The notes under the pieces are model-generated. The model was not told the DNA's origin and did not search any database. It saw only the letters and a list, made by a program, of their open reading frames with translations. Below are positions 8,716-16,400 of a stretch of 64,000 nt of DNA, one piece after another. Made by a program: the position numbers and the translations under genes. Origin of the DNA: Mucilaginibacter xinganensis (GTDB taxonomy: Bacteria > Bacteroidota > Bacteroidia > Sphingobacteriales > Sphingobacteriaceae); contig JAMFSA010000204.1 of NCBI GenBank assembly GCA_026225055.1, positions 1-64,000 of the forward strand, in the 5' to 3' direction. How positions within the stretch are numbered: the first letter of the stretch is position 1; each line of letters starts with the position of its first letter.

Positions 8716-10125
8716 ATGAAGTATTTACTTTTTCTGTCGCTCCAGTTACTGATGATTTTGCCCGCAAGCGCACAGAACCATCAGCTTGACAGTCTTTCTG
8801 CAGCCTATGCCAGGGCTAAAACTGATACCTCCCGGGTGGATATTTTGATTGAGCTCGGCGACCTGTACGCACAAAATAAACCAGACTCGGAATTATTTAA
8901 AGCCCGACAAGCACTATTTATCAGCCGGAAGGCTAAATATCCAATGGGCGAACGCAGGGCCTTAAAACAAATGGCAGAAGCTTACCAGTTTATGGGCAAT
9001 TATCCGCTGGCATTGCAATTTTACCTGGAACGATTAAAGCTTGATGAGCAATACCTGGGTTCTGAAGAAGAAGTAGTTACCCTGTTAAGTGTGGCCAACC
9101 TTTATTTATCCGAAAAGGATTTTCAGCAGGCACTTAATTATGCAAAAAAAGGCGAAGAACGGATCAATCGCGGTCAGTTCAAAGATTATCGCTGGTACAA
9201 CGATATGGTTTTCAGTGAGATATATGAAAAAATGAATAATTCTCGCCTGGCATTGGTGTATGATGACCTCGCTTACCGGCTTGCGCTGGCCAATGGTAAT
9301 AAAGCATGGTTGGGCATGTCACTAAACAATACCGGTAACGCCTACCTTAAAGCAGGCAACTTACCACAGGCCCTGCGGCATTATCGCCTGGGCATTCCTT
9401 ATCTTTTAGCCGGCCAGAATGCCAGTTTTCTGTGCGAGAGCTACCAGGGAATAGCCACGATCAAGTTTCGCTCAGGCCAGCCGGATTCGGCGTTGGTTTA
9501 CGCTAAAAAATCGCTGGCCCTGGCTATCGACCGTAACTTTAGTGAAAAATATATCAGGGCATGCGAATTGTTAACTGAGGTGTATAAAAAGCAGCATCAA
9601 CCAGATAGTGCACTAGCCTACCTTGGGAAGGTTGTAGTGATGAAAGATTCCGTTTATAGCCAGGACAAAGAAAAACAGATAGCCAGCCTCACACTAACTG
9701 AACAATTGCGGCAAAAAGACCTGTTGGAAGAAAAAGCTGAAAAAGACCGCCACCGCACCTATGTACTAAATATGTTATTGATTGGGTTACTCATCCCTTT
9801 TTCCTTTCTGGTGAGCCTGGTAATGAGTAAAAGAAAAATGCATCCAAAAATAGTCGCATTCTCGGGTGTGATCTCGCTATTGCTGCTTTTCGAATATCTA
9901 ACGATTCTGCTGCACCCCGCCGTTGAACGTTGGACAGATGATTCCCCTTTCCTGGAGATCATGATATTTGTTGCCGTGGCAGCAGTACTGACACCTGCGC
10001 ATCACAGGTTGGAACATTGGATGCTGACTAAATTAACGGCGCACCATCATCACCCCGCGGCCATGCCACCGGTACAGCCACCTCAAGCTGAAACTACCGC
10101 AGATTCTCCCGAGCCCCTTTTATAG
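8716..10125 (+). CDS. TPR-repeat membrane protein
   Basis: 469 residues from the ATG at 8716, which begins a good signal peptide (MKYLLFLSLQLLMILPASAQ). The frame is open to an ATG at 8623, but that adds 31 non-signal residues, so it was not used. Residues about 45-330 hold tetratricopeptide-like repeats (for example FMGNYPLALQFYLERLKL, YLKAGNLPQALRHYRLGI, YKKQHQPDSALAYLGKVV). A coiled-coil stretch (about 335-365) leads to three hydrophobic segments (about 372-395, 402-425, 440-460) and a His/Pro-rich tail. TPR-plus-membrane layouts in Bacteroidota resemble sensor kinases or LuxR-type regulators, but no kinase or DNA-binding domain is present. Role unknown, probably a scaffold or sensor. Confidence 0.75.
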   Translation: MKYLLFLSLQLLMILPASAQNHQLDSLSAAYARAKTDTSRVDILIELGDLYAQNKPDSELFKARQALFISRKAKYPMGERRALKQMAEAYQFMGNYPLALQFYLERLKLDEQYLGSEEEVVTLLSVANLYLSEKDFQQALNYAKKGEERINRGQFKDYRWYNDMVFSEIYEKMNNSRLALVYDDLAYRLALANGNKAWLGMSLNNTGNAYLKAGNLPQALRHYRLGIPYLLAGQNASFLCESYQGIATIKFRSGQPDSALVYAKKSLALAIDRNFSEKYIRACELLTEVYKKQHQPDSALAYLGKVVVMKDSVYSQDKEKQIASLTLTEQLRQKDLLEEKAEKDRHRTYVLNMLLIGLLIPFSFLVSLVMSKRKMHPKIVAFSGVISLLLLFEYLTILLHPAVERWTDDSPFLEIMIFVAVAAVLTPAHHRLEHWMLTKLTAHHHHPAAMPPVQPPQAETTADSPEPLL

Positions 10126-10272
10126 ATTAGGCTTTTTCTTAGGATCGGGAACGGCTACTGTATCTGAAAGCATAGCCGGTTGAAACAAGTCAATACTTTC
10201 TGCAGATTGCTCGGTCGCTTCATGCGTAACCTCATCATCTTTGCTTTCTTCGTTTTCTGGTTCAATTATCAT
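10120..10272 (-). CDS. Small acidic protein of 50 residues
   Basis: A 50-codon ORF preceded by GGAGAAGTG directly before the ATG, one of the best Shine-Dalgarno sequences in the window. The product is rich in Glu and Asp at the N-terminus (IIEPENEESKDDE) and ends in a basic KKKPNL. No hydrophobic segment is present, so it is probably cytosolic and disordered. Its stop overlaps the 3' end of the convergent TPR gene by 6 bases. No family was recognised. The ribosome-binding site and composition support it; lack of known homology keeps confidence moderate. Confidence 0.45.
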   Translation of the reverse strand: MIIEPENEESKDDEVTHEATEQSAESIDLFQPAMLSDTVAVPDPKKKPNL

Positions 10273-10526
10273 CACTTCTCCATTTAAGAATTTATATCTA
10301 ATTTAAGAACATTCTTTATAAACTCCTAATAATTAGACATTTACTTTCATATTGTGTATTTATTCACACTTATGAGAATTTGCTTCAATGAAATCAAGTT
10401 TAGTGAAGCGCAATCAGCCTGAAATGAGCCGACATCAAAACGACTAATGCTTACCATTAAATTAATCCCCATATTGCTGTTTATACCCATTTTGGCTTAT
10501 ATAACTGGGGAGCGGAGCTGTTTCAT
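10273..10526. other. Intergenic region upstream of the small acidic ORF
   Basis: About 250 bases, AT-rich at the left end and plainer at the right. It must hold the promoter of the small ORF on the minus strand and the end of the PIG-L transcript. No confident promoter box or terminator hairpin was recognised. Confidence 0.3.
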
Positions 10527-11444
10527 TTAATATAATTTTTGCGCATAAGGTATTAGGCGGAGCATTTTAAATAAGCTGTCGCACTTTGCAATACCAGCTG
10601 TGCCATTCAATTTAAAATACCAGAATTCTTCCAGATCACCATCATTCATGGTCATTTGCGTAACACCTTGAGATTTGTGTTCGGCTAATTCCCAATTGGC
10701 TACAACTTTATAATTCACCCTGTTTTTGTAGCTAAAACATGCCGTACGGTCAACGCTGAAAAGTGGTGTATCGGTTACAGTTTGTGTAATTTCGTAATCT
10801 TTATATTGTGAGAATTTAATAGGCTCATCAGCCTTATCGCGTAAATCTGCTCCTAATATAAGTGGCCTTTTATCAGCAGGCACCTTTGCTACAGCGTTTA
10901 AAGCCAATAATGACGCGGCTTTATGCGCACCATGTGTTGAGGGTTCGGGTAAAAGGCAAAATACCAGGTCATAATGATTATCAGCAAGCAGTTGATCCAA
11001 CTTTTTATTAACTGCCTTTACATTCCAGCTGGTATCCAATGGGTCATGCTCATTTAAACCATAGTGACTATCCCGCTGGTCCATGAAATAATAATGTGCC
11101 ACTCCTAAAATATTTCCGGCATTTTTTAACTCCTGTTTCCTGATCCGGGGTAGCTCATTCCTACCCGTTTTCTCATTTGTAAGCGCAACACCATAATAAT
11201 TTTCGGCCAGCGTAGCATATTTATACCCGGCTTCACCATCGGTAATCACAAAAAGATCAATTATTCCATGATGCTCTTTGGCAATTTTATATAAGGTTAC
11301 CGAAAACACACTTTCATCATCTGGATGAGCGATAACTACCAGTACATGAGGGCCTTTTCCATTATTTTGAGCATTTACATTTATACGAATGAAACAAAGA
11401 AAAACAAGTAGAATAGTATACCGAAGAATTAGGAAACGCAGCAT
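10527..11444 (-). CDS. PIG-L family deacetylase, secreted
   Basis: 305 residues with an N-terminal signal peptide (about 1-25, ending NVNAQ). The family motif AHPDDE is at about residues 39-44, with the zinc/metal ligands His, Asp and Asp in the first strand, followed by VITDGEAG. The third metal ligand is likely the His of STHGAHKAA (about residue 174). PIG-L (LmbE) enzymes hydrolyse N-acetyl groups from GlcNAc-type sugars or mycothiol/bacillithiol precursors. The signal peptide argues for an extracytoplasmic glycan substrate rather than thiol biosynthesis. It is divergent from the leader unit at 11514-11630. Confidence 0.85.
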   Translation of the reverse strand: MLRFLILRYTILLVFLCFIRINVNAQNNGKGPHVLVVIAHPDDESVFSVTLYKIAKEHHGIIDLFVITDGEAGYKYATLAENYYGVALTNEKTGRNELPRIRKQELKNAGNILGVAHYYFMDQRDSHYGLNEHDPLDTSWNVKAVNKKLDQLLADNHYDLVFCLLPEPSTHGAHKAASLLALNAVAKVPADKRPLILGADLRDKADEPIKFSQYKDYEITQTVTDTPLFSVDRTACFSYKNRVNYKVVANWELAEHKSQGVTQMTMNDGDLEEFWYFKLNGTAGIAKCDSLFKMLRLIPYAQKLY

Positions 11445-11481
11445 ATTTTATGAATATCATACAAATTTATTATTTATTCTA

Positions 11482-11521
11482 TTAAATCTATAGGCATTAT
11501 AGAATATAATGTATATATTTG
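11482..11521 (+). promoter_or_regulatory. Candidate promoter A with sulfur-type operator
   Basis: TATATTTG at 11514-11521 fits the Bacteroidota -7 element TAnnTTTG. Upstream, TTAAATCTATAGGCATT (11482-11498) shares the core AARTCTATR with three other promoters in this window, at a similar distance (about 38 bases from the core to the end of the -7 box). It would drive the 9-codon leader at 11530. The promoter assignment is based on sequence only. Confidence 0.5.
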
Positions 11522-11529
11522 CCAACATA

Positions 11530-11559
11530 ATGAAAGAATTTATTTTGCTGACCTCATAA
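11530..11559 (+). CDS. Short leader ORF (9 codons)
   Basis: ATG nine bases after the TATATTTG box, encoding MKEFILLTS and stopping at TAA-TAA. Its start (ATGAAAGNATTT) and the run CTGACCTC resemble the beginning of the poly-Cys leader at 20664. It contains no Cys codons. A strong terminator follows 38 bases later, so it may be the leader of an attenuator or a decayed copy of one. Translation is unproven. Confidence 0.35.
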   Translation: MKEFILLTS

Positions 11560-11597
11560 TAATTGTCTTCTCATCACTAGGTTTATAATTGGTTGTA

Positions 11598-11630
11598 AAG
11601 GGTTCCTGCTCATCAGGAACCCTTACTTTT
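11598..11630 (+). terminator. Intrinsic terminator or attenuator hairpin
   Basis: A perfect 11-bp stem (arms 11598-11608 and 11614-11624, AAGGGTTCCTG) with a 5-base loop, followed by ACTTTTTA. The T-run lies on the plus strand only. Since no plus-strand gene ends here, it most likely ends the short transcript from the promoter at 11514, i.e. it is an attenuator or the 3' end of a roughly 100-nt RNA. Confidence 0.7.
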
Positions 11631-11675
11631 TATGGCCTTTTGCATGTATTGTCAATCAATATTCATATTAGTCTA

Positions 11676-11723
11676 TAAAATCTATAGATTTACTTGATTT
11701 TATTATACGTGTTTGTATATTTG
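11676..11723 (+). promoter_or_regulatory. Candidate promoter B of the arylsulfotransferase operon
   Basis: TATATTTG at 11716-11723 with the shared operator core in TAAAATCTATAGATTTA (11676-11692), itself nearly palindromic (AAATCTATAGATTT). ATTAGTCTA just upstream (11668-11676) also occurs at the encapsulin promoter. It would start transcription shortly before the Cys-ending leader ORF at 11760. Confidence 0.5.
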
Positions 11724-11759
11724 TTGCAGACTTGTAAAGTTTCACATAATAACCCTATA

Positions 11760-11852
11760 ATGTTTACTATCACACAAAAGGTCTTTTCCCCGGGCTTGCT
11801 CATTAAAAACCAGCATACTGCGTTTGCCGGTTTCTTTTATTGTTGTTGTTGA
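11760..11852 (+). CDS. Poly-cysteine leader peptide (30 codons)
   Basis: A 30-codon ORF beginning 36 bases after the TATATTTG box and ending FFYCCC then TGA; the three Cys codons TGT TGT TGT are at 11841-11849, directly before the stop. A Cys run at the end of a short ORF ahead of an operon is the hallmark of translation-coupled attenuation by cysteine supply, as described for poly-Cys short ORFs in mycobacteria. The operon start (12020) lies 167 bases downstream. No classical terminator is obvious between, so the mechanism would have to be Rho-dependent or structural. A second leader with the same ending precedes the SusC gene at 21010. Confidence 0.55.
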   Translation: MFTITQKVFSPGLLIKNQHTAFAGFFYCCC

Positions 11853-12019
11853 TCTGATACAGGGCCTGTCCCCACTCCTCTTTAACCATATTTTTAATAT
11901 TACCGCATGCGGCTTATGACAAATCAACCGGTCTGATTTTCGGCTGACAAAGTTGAAAGTTTCCCACGATTTGCAGCTATATGATGGTACAGATTCAATC
12001 ATACCACTTAATCAACAAC

Positions 12020-13375
12020 ATGAAAACAATTCACCTTAAACATCAATATTTCAATCATTTCTTTATTGCAACTTTACTTATAACTGCTTTAGTACAAAGC
12101 TCGTGCAAGCAAAAGCAAGCTTCAGTGCAATTAAACCCTTTAAAAACACAGGCACAACTCCAACTGGACAGCACCGCTATAAAACTGAGTAATGATACAG
12201 CTATAAAAAGCGCTGAAAATGAAGTCATAAAATTATATAAGCAGGATTCGACCTATAAAATTCCTGATGCACAGGCAACTTTAAAACAGGATATTGAAAG
12301 GCTGGCTTATGCCGCTATTGAAGAAACCAGCATAAAATACTCGGCAGAACCTCAGTTTTTATGGATAGACCATGCACCACGTAATTGGAACGGCCTGGAT
12401 GTTCCAGGCTCACAATTTGGTCTTGATAACCCCGATAATGTTTATCGTACAGCTTATTTAGATAGCACATCGCAATACGAGATCCATTTACATCATCTTG
12501 AAAAAGCACCTGTACAGGAATCATTTGAATGGTTTGATGGCAACACAGGATCTATTACCACCGCCAAGCATCTCGGCTTTGTACAGGTTAAAGACCTGAA
12601 GCCTGAAAGTAATGGCGATTATATACTTACTGCCGGCCCGCAGGCAGAGCCAACTAACCCTAATCATTTACAGATCAGCAAACCACTTGTAAATATTATC
12701 TACAGGAACACATACTCAAACTGGGCTGACCAAACACCGGTGGTTATAACTGTAAAAAGAGTTAGCGGCAAAAGATTCCCGGCGATATCACAACCCGAAT
12801 TGGTTACCCAATCGGTGGCTACGTTTAAAATATTTTCAGCTTTTCTTCTAAAAATTAAGGCACTCACTACTACCGTGCCTGTAAACACTTTAAGGAAACC
12901 TTTTTCAAGAGATGGCGGCTGGGGATTTGCTGTAGCCGGGCGTTTTAAAATAAACAAAGATGAAGCATGGGTGATCACGCTTAACCCAAAAGGTGCAAAA
13001 TATCTTGGATTTGAGCTTGCGGATCCATGGCTGGCCTCATTGGAATATATACAACACTCCAGCAGTTTAAATATCACCCAGGCTAAACCCGATATGCATG
13101 GTAATTATACCTATGTAATAGCGGCAGTTGACCCCGGCATACATAACTGGCTGGATACACGCGGCCTAACAGAGGGCAGCCTTTTCATCAGATGGCAGGC
13201 ATTCACTGACAATGTAAAAGCAATTGATGATGCCATTGTAAAACAGCAGGTTGTTAAACTGGCCAACCTGGATCAGGCATTGCCGGGCGATATAGCTAAG
13301 GAAACACCTGAATCGGGCAAAGATATTTTAACGGAACGGGCACAAACCTATCAACGCCGTTTAAATCCCCGATAA
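12020..13375 (+). CDS. Lipoprotein with DUF1214-like domain
   Basis: 451 residues from the ATG at 12020, which gives a lipoprotein signal peptide (LLITALVQSSC, Cys at about residue 29). The frame extends to 11981, but that would place 13 extra residues before the signal. The segment around residues 125-150 (FGLDNPDNVYRTAYLDSTSQYEIHL) and the C-terminal part (EAWVITLNPKGAKYLGFELADPWLASLEY) recall the DUF1214 pattern of paired strands seen in DUF1254/DUF1214 proteins. It is the first gene of a five-gene run with an arylsulfotransferase, behind a poly-Cys leader, so a role in handling sulfate esters is suggested by context only. Confidence 0.6.
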   Translation: MKTIHLKHQYFNHFFIATLLITALVQSSCKQKQASVQLNPLKTQAQLQLDSTAIKLSNDTAIKSAENEVIKLYKQDSTYKIPDAQATLKQDIERLAYAAIEETSIKYSAEPQFLWIDHAPRNWNGLDVPGSQFGLDNPDNVYRTAYLDSTSQYEIHLHHLEKAPVQESFEWFDGNTGSITTAKHLGFVQVKDLKPESNGDYILTAGPQAEPTNPNHLQISKPLVNIIYRNTYSNWADQTPVVITVKRVSGKRFPAISQPELVTQSVATFKIFSAFLLKIKALTTTVPVNTLRKPFSRDGGWGFAVAGRFKINKDEAWVITLNPKGAKYLGFELADPWLASLEYIQHSSSLNITQAKPDMHGNYTYVIAAVDPGIHNWLDTRGLTEGSLFIRWQAFTDNVKAIDDAIVKQQVVKLANLDQALPGDIAKETPESGKDILTERAQTYQRRLNPR

Positions 13376-13426
13376 TTAATAACAACTAACACATATTTTA
13401 CTAAAAAAAATCCAACATAAGTACCA

Positions 13427-14809
13427 ATGAATTTAATATCTCAACATAAAAAAGTTAAAAAGTTGTCTAAATACAGCGCCTCATTAATCCTGCTAACTGT
13501 AGGGCTTACCAGGGCCAATGCTCAATCTGTTTACCCTACAGGTGTTACCGTTTATGATCCGGCACGCGCTTATAACAGCTACATTATATTTAGCGCCCCT
13601 GATAATAAAACCCATCTTATTGATATGAACGGCAATGAGATACATACCTGGAATTATGCAGGTTTTCCCGGTGAACTGCTTGACCCTGCAGTAACCGGAG
13701 GAAAAAAAGGCAACGTGCTGATACAATATGAAAGTATTAAAGGCATCGGGACATCAGAAACTCCCGGGCAAACCATCTTCCGCAATAAAAGTATAGCAGA
13801 GCTTAACTGGGCCGGTGACGTGGTATGGAAATGGGGCGATAAAGCGCCTGATAGTACTGCCCGCCAGCATCATGACTGGCAACGCCTGCCTAACGGCAAC
13901 ACGTTGGTACTTGCCAACCGCCTGCGCCCTATACCAGGTTTTAAACTACCAAAGCTGCTTGATGATATTATTTATGAGGTAAACCCTGCCGGGGATATTG
14001 TATGGACATGGAATGCCTCTGACCACTTAAAGGAATTTGGCTTTACCCCAGAGGAACTTGAACTGGTTAAGAACTCATCAGATGCAGATTACCTGCACGT
14101 AAATAACATGACATCGCTTGGGCCAAACCACTGGTATGATAAAGGTGATGAGCGTTTTAACCCGGATAACATCCTTATCGACTCGCGCAATGCCAATTTT
14201 ATTATTATTATTGACAAAAAAACAGGCAAGGTAGTATGGAACCTTGGCCCTAATTACCCTGCCATAAGTCAACGAAATTCATCAGTGCCGAGGCCTGTTG
14301 ACCAGATCAGCGGCCAGCATGATGCCCACCTGATTGAAGAGGGGCTGCCTGGTGCCGGTAACCTGATTGTATTTGATAACCAGGGCGAGGCGGGCTACCC
14401 ATCGGCAACATTGCAGCCAACAGGTGGTTCGCGTGTGTTGGAGATAGACCCGGTTACTAAAACAATTGTATGGCAATATACAGGTCAGGATTCGGATGCA
14501 CCTACCTGGAGCTTTTACAGTTCATTCATCAGCAGCGCGCGCAGGTTACCAAACGGCAATACACTGATTGATGAAGGTATGCATGGGCGTTTCTTTCAGA
14601 TCACACCTAAAGGGGAAATTGTATGGGAATACGTAAACCCTTATTTCGGACGTTCGCCAATAGGCGGTATTTCCAGAACGGTGCGCTCAAACTGGGTTTA
14701 CCGTGCTCAGCCGGTTCCTTACAACTGGGTTCCGGATGGTACTGCGCATGCTGAAAAAGCAATAAAAGTAGTAGACAATGCAACCTTTAGGGTTCCGGAT
14801 AGTCAATAA
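13427..14809 (+). CDS. Aryl-sulfate sulfotransferase (ASST family)
   Basis: 460 residues with a signal peptide (about 1-33, ending TRANAQ). The body is a beta-propeller of the arylsulfotransferase family: YPTGVTVYDPARAYNSYIIF at the start, repeated W-x-W-x blade motifs (VVWKWG, IVWTWN, VVWNLG, IVWQYT, IVWEY), and His-rich active-site segments RQHHDWQRLPNGNTL and SGQHDAHL. ASST enzymes move sulfate from one phenolic ester to another phenol through a sulfo-histidine, without PAPS; which His is used cannot be set from sequence alone. The gene lies 51 bp after the DUF1214-like lipoprotein gene, in the same operon downstream of the poly-Cys leader. Confidence 0.85.
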   Translation: MNLISQHKKVKKLSKYSASLILLTVGLTRANAQSVYPTGVTVYDPARAYNSYIIFSAPDNKTHLIDMNGNEIHTWNYAGFPGELLDPAVTGGKKGNVLIQYESIKGIGTSETPGQTIFRNKSIAELNWAGDVVWKWGDKAPDSTARQHHDWQRLPNGNTLVLANRLRPIPGFKLPKLLDDIIYEVNPAGDIVWTWNASDHLKEFGFTPEELELVKNSSDADYLHVNNMTSLGPNHWYDKGDERFNPDNILIDSRNANFIIIIDKKTGKVVWNLGPNYPAISQRNSSVPRPVDQISGQHDAHLIEEGLPGAGNLIVFDNQGEAGYPSATLQPTGGSRVLEIDPVTKTIVWQYTGQDSDAPTWSFYSSFISSARRLPNGNTLIDEGMHGRFFQITPKGEIVWEYVNPYFGRSPIGGISRTVRSNWVYRAQPVPYNWVPDGTAHAEKAIKVVDNATFRVPDSQ

Positions 14810-14815
14810 CACCAT

Positions 14816-14847
14816 ATAAGGCCTGCTGTTACGGCAGCGGGCCTTAT
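14816..14847 (+). other. Stem-loop between arylsulfotransferase and papain-fold genes
   Basis: Arms ATAAGGCCTGCTG and CAGCGGGCCTTAT pair over 12 bp with one mismatch, around a 6-base loop. No T-run follows on either strand, so it is more likely an mRNA processing or stability element inside the operon than a terminator. Confidence 0.45.
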
Positions 14848-14878
14848 AAAAGAAACAAATTTTATAATTTATAGCGTC

Positions 14879-15889
14879 ATGGCCTTTCGATATTATTTCC
14901 TGTTTCTCCTGTTTGGCATTTGTTCTTTAACCAGCACAGTTAAAGCGCAATCGCCTGTTTATTTAGCTGCTGTTGAAAAGCAGCTTAAAAACACCATTGA
15001 GAAACCAATGGTTGCAGAAAATTTGGATGACAACCTGAGCAAACCACAACAAAGAAAAAGGCTGATGGTGTATCTCAAAGGTATTGAAGCAGCCGACGTA
15101 AACTATAATCAAGCCCGGGTGAGGCATTTGTACAAGCTGGCAAATTTGTTTACAAAACTACGTTTGTACCCGCTTGCGATGAAATGCTTTTTTAAAACTA
15201 TTCAGCTTGACGCGGATAGCATTAGCACCGGAGATCTGCCTATTACATCTGTTGATGATTCTGCCCTGGAAAAACAAGTTAATCTGCTGGGGCCGGATAC
15301 CAATAAAAATGTAAGAAGCAAAGCTATCAGCTGCGATAGGATCATTAACACCTTTAATGATGGTAAAACAGCAATCGCTTTTGCTTTAATATTCCACGTT
15401 AAACAACCGGTGAGGGGGAAACCTAAGATATTTAAATTCGCAAATACCGGCCATACCTTTATCACACTTATTAAGTATAATTCAGATTCAACTTACGCAT
15501 CTATTTCCTTTGGATTTTATCCTAAAAAAGATAACCTGCTATCGGCCACGCCTATTCTGCCTTCTACTTCCTCCACATTTAAGGACGACTCGGAGCATGC
15601 ATGGGACGAGGTTGTTGGCAAATTCATATCGAAACGCCGCTTTGTGAAAATATTGGCACTTACAGAGCAATATAACAACGTTGCTTATCATCTTTCAAAA
15701 AATAACTGCACGGATTTTGGTTTAAAAGCAGCAGCACTTGCCGGACTTGATATCCGGGACACAAAAGGCAGTTGGCCCCTTGGAAGCGGTAATAATCCCG
15801 CGATTACCGGGCAAAGTATCCTCGGCGGTAAATTCGACAATGCCGATACCGGCGACACCAAAGATCTGCTGATCAATTTAAATAACTGA
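14879..15889 (+). CDS. Secreted protein with papain-like (NlpC/P60 or LRAT-type) fold
   Basis: 336 residues. The signal peptide ends near residue 24 (STVKAQ). Residues about 40-115 are helical. The C-terminal domain carries TGHTFITLIKY with His192 and HLSKNNCTDFGLKAAALAG with Cys277, the His-first, Cys-later order of permuted papain-fold hydrolases (LRAT-like/DUF4105-type proteins, where NNC-x-D/T-F is typical). A cysteine amidase, peptidase or acyltransferase role in the periplasm is likely; the substrate is unknown. It follows the arylsulfotransferase by 69 bp and precedes Hc1 by 5 bp. Confidence 0.6.
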   Translation: MAFRYYFLFLLFGICSLTSTVKAQSPVYLAAVEKQLKNTIEKPMVAENLDDNLSKPQQRKRLMVYLKGIEAADVNYNQARVRHLYKLANLFTKLRLYPLAMKCFFKTIQLDADSISTGDLPITSVDDSALEKQVNLLGPDTNKNVRSKAISCDRIINTFNDGKTAIAFALIFHVKQPVRGKPKIFKFANTGHTFITLIKYNSDSTYASISFGFYPKKDNLLSATPILPSTSSTFKDDSEHAWDEVVGKFISKRRFVKILALTEQYNNVAYHLSKNNCTDFGLKAAALAGLDIRDTKGSWPLGSGNNPAITGQSILGGKFDNADTGDTKDLLINLNN

Positions 15890-15894
15890 CCTAT

Positions 15895-16071
15895 ATGGAT
15901 AATTTCAAAATATTAAAAGAATTGATAGCAACGGCTGAAAAAGATGCCGTTGTTTTTTATGGAAAAGGAAATAACGCCGCTGGTACCCGCCTGCGTTTAA
16001 CGCTGCAGCAAATTAAAGTTTCCGCTACAGCGATCCGCCAGGAAATAGCGGAGCAGAAAAGGAGGAAATAA
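15895..16071 (+). CDS. Histone H1-like DNA-binding protein (Hc1 type)
   Basis: 58-residue ORF matching the short Bacteroidota histone H1-like family: MDNFKILKELIATAEKDA, FYGKGNNAAGTRLRLTLQQIK and a basic end KRRK. These small proteins bind DNA non-specifically and probably help compact it. Its stop codon overlaps the next ATG (TAATG at 16069-16073), and GGAGG inside its last codons serves as ribosome-binding site for the next gene, so the two are translationally coupled. Confidence 0.8.
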   Translation: MDNFKILKELIATAEKDAVVFYGKGNNAAGTRLRLTLQQIKVSATAIRQEIAEQKRRK

Positions 16072-16355
16072 TGGATAAAAATACTTTTGACACCATTTAC
16101 GAAAGGTATTGGCTATCTATATATACATCAACTTTTAAACGTTTATCTAATCCTCAAAAGGCATCGCAAATAACGCAGGAAGCATTTTTTCAGCTATGGT
16201 TAAAAAAAGAAGAGGTAAAGGGGGATGATGTGATAATTTTTTTGTTGAAAGCAGCAAAAAAAGAAGTTTTTAAGCTGATGGAAAAGGAATGCATTTACAT
16301 TATAAATCCGCCACGTATGATATTGGGAGAGATATTGCTGCCGGGTGCCAATTAA
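16071..16355 (+). CDS. Sigma-70 region 2-only protein (truncated ECF-like)
   Basis: 94 residues. Residues 5-70 match region 2 of Bacteroidota ECF sigma factors (FDTIYERYWLSIYTSTFKRL, ASQITQEAFFQLWLKKEEV), which binds the RNA polymerase clamp and the -10 element. Region 4, needed for -35 recognition and normally another 70-90 residues, is absent; after residue 75 the sequence is unrelated. A strong AGGAGG-like ribosome-binding site precedes it, so it is probably expressed. It may be a shortened regulator or an evolutionary remnant. No anti-sigma factor gene is adjacent. Confidence 0.65.
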   Translation: MDKNTFDTIYERYWLSIYTSTFKRLSNPQKASQITQEAFFQLWLKKEEVKGDDVIIFLLKAAKKEVFKLMEKECIYIINPPRMILGEILLPGAN

Positions 16356-16360
16356 AAAAC

Positions 16361-16397
16361 ATCCGGAACTGAGCAAATTTGCTGCTCAGCCCCGGAT
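16361..16397. terminator. Convergent terminator hairpin
   Basis: Inverted repeat ATCCGG..CTGAGCA / TGCTCAG..CCGGAT between the convergent sigma-like gene and the cysteine desulfurase gene, with A-rich sequence on its left (giving T's on the minus strand). Probably ends the minus-strand encapsulin transcript, possibly both. The loop region is AATTTGC-rich. Confidence 0.55.
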
Positions 16398-16400
16398 ATG

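Noticed and set aside
11903..11912. CCGCATGCGG palindrome considered as terminator between leader and operon
   Set aside because: Only 10 bp with no loop and no T-run, so it cannot be claimed as an intrinsic terminator.
11742..12002. 86-codon ORF on the minus strand over the Cys leader region
   Set aside because: It has no recognisable features and lies opposite the promoter and leader of the arylsulfotransferase operon; considered a shadow frame.
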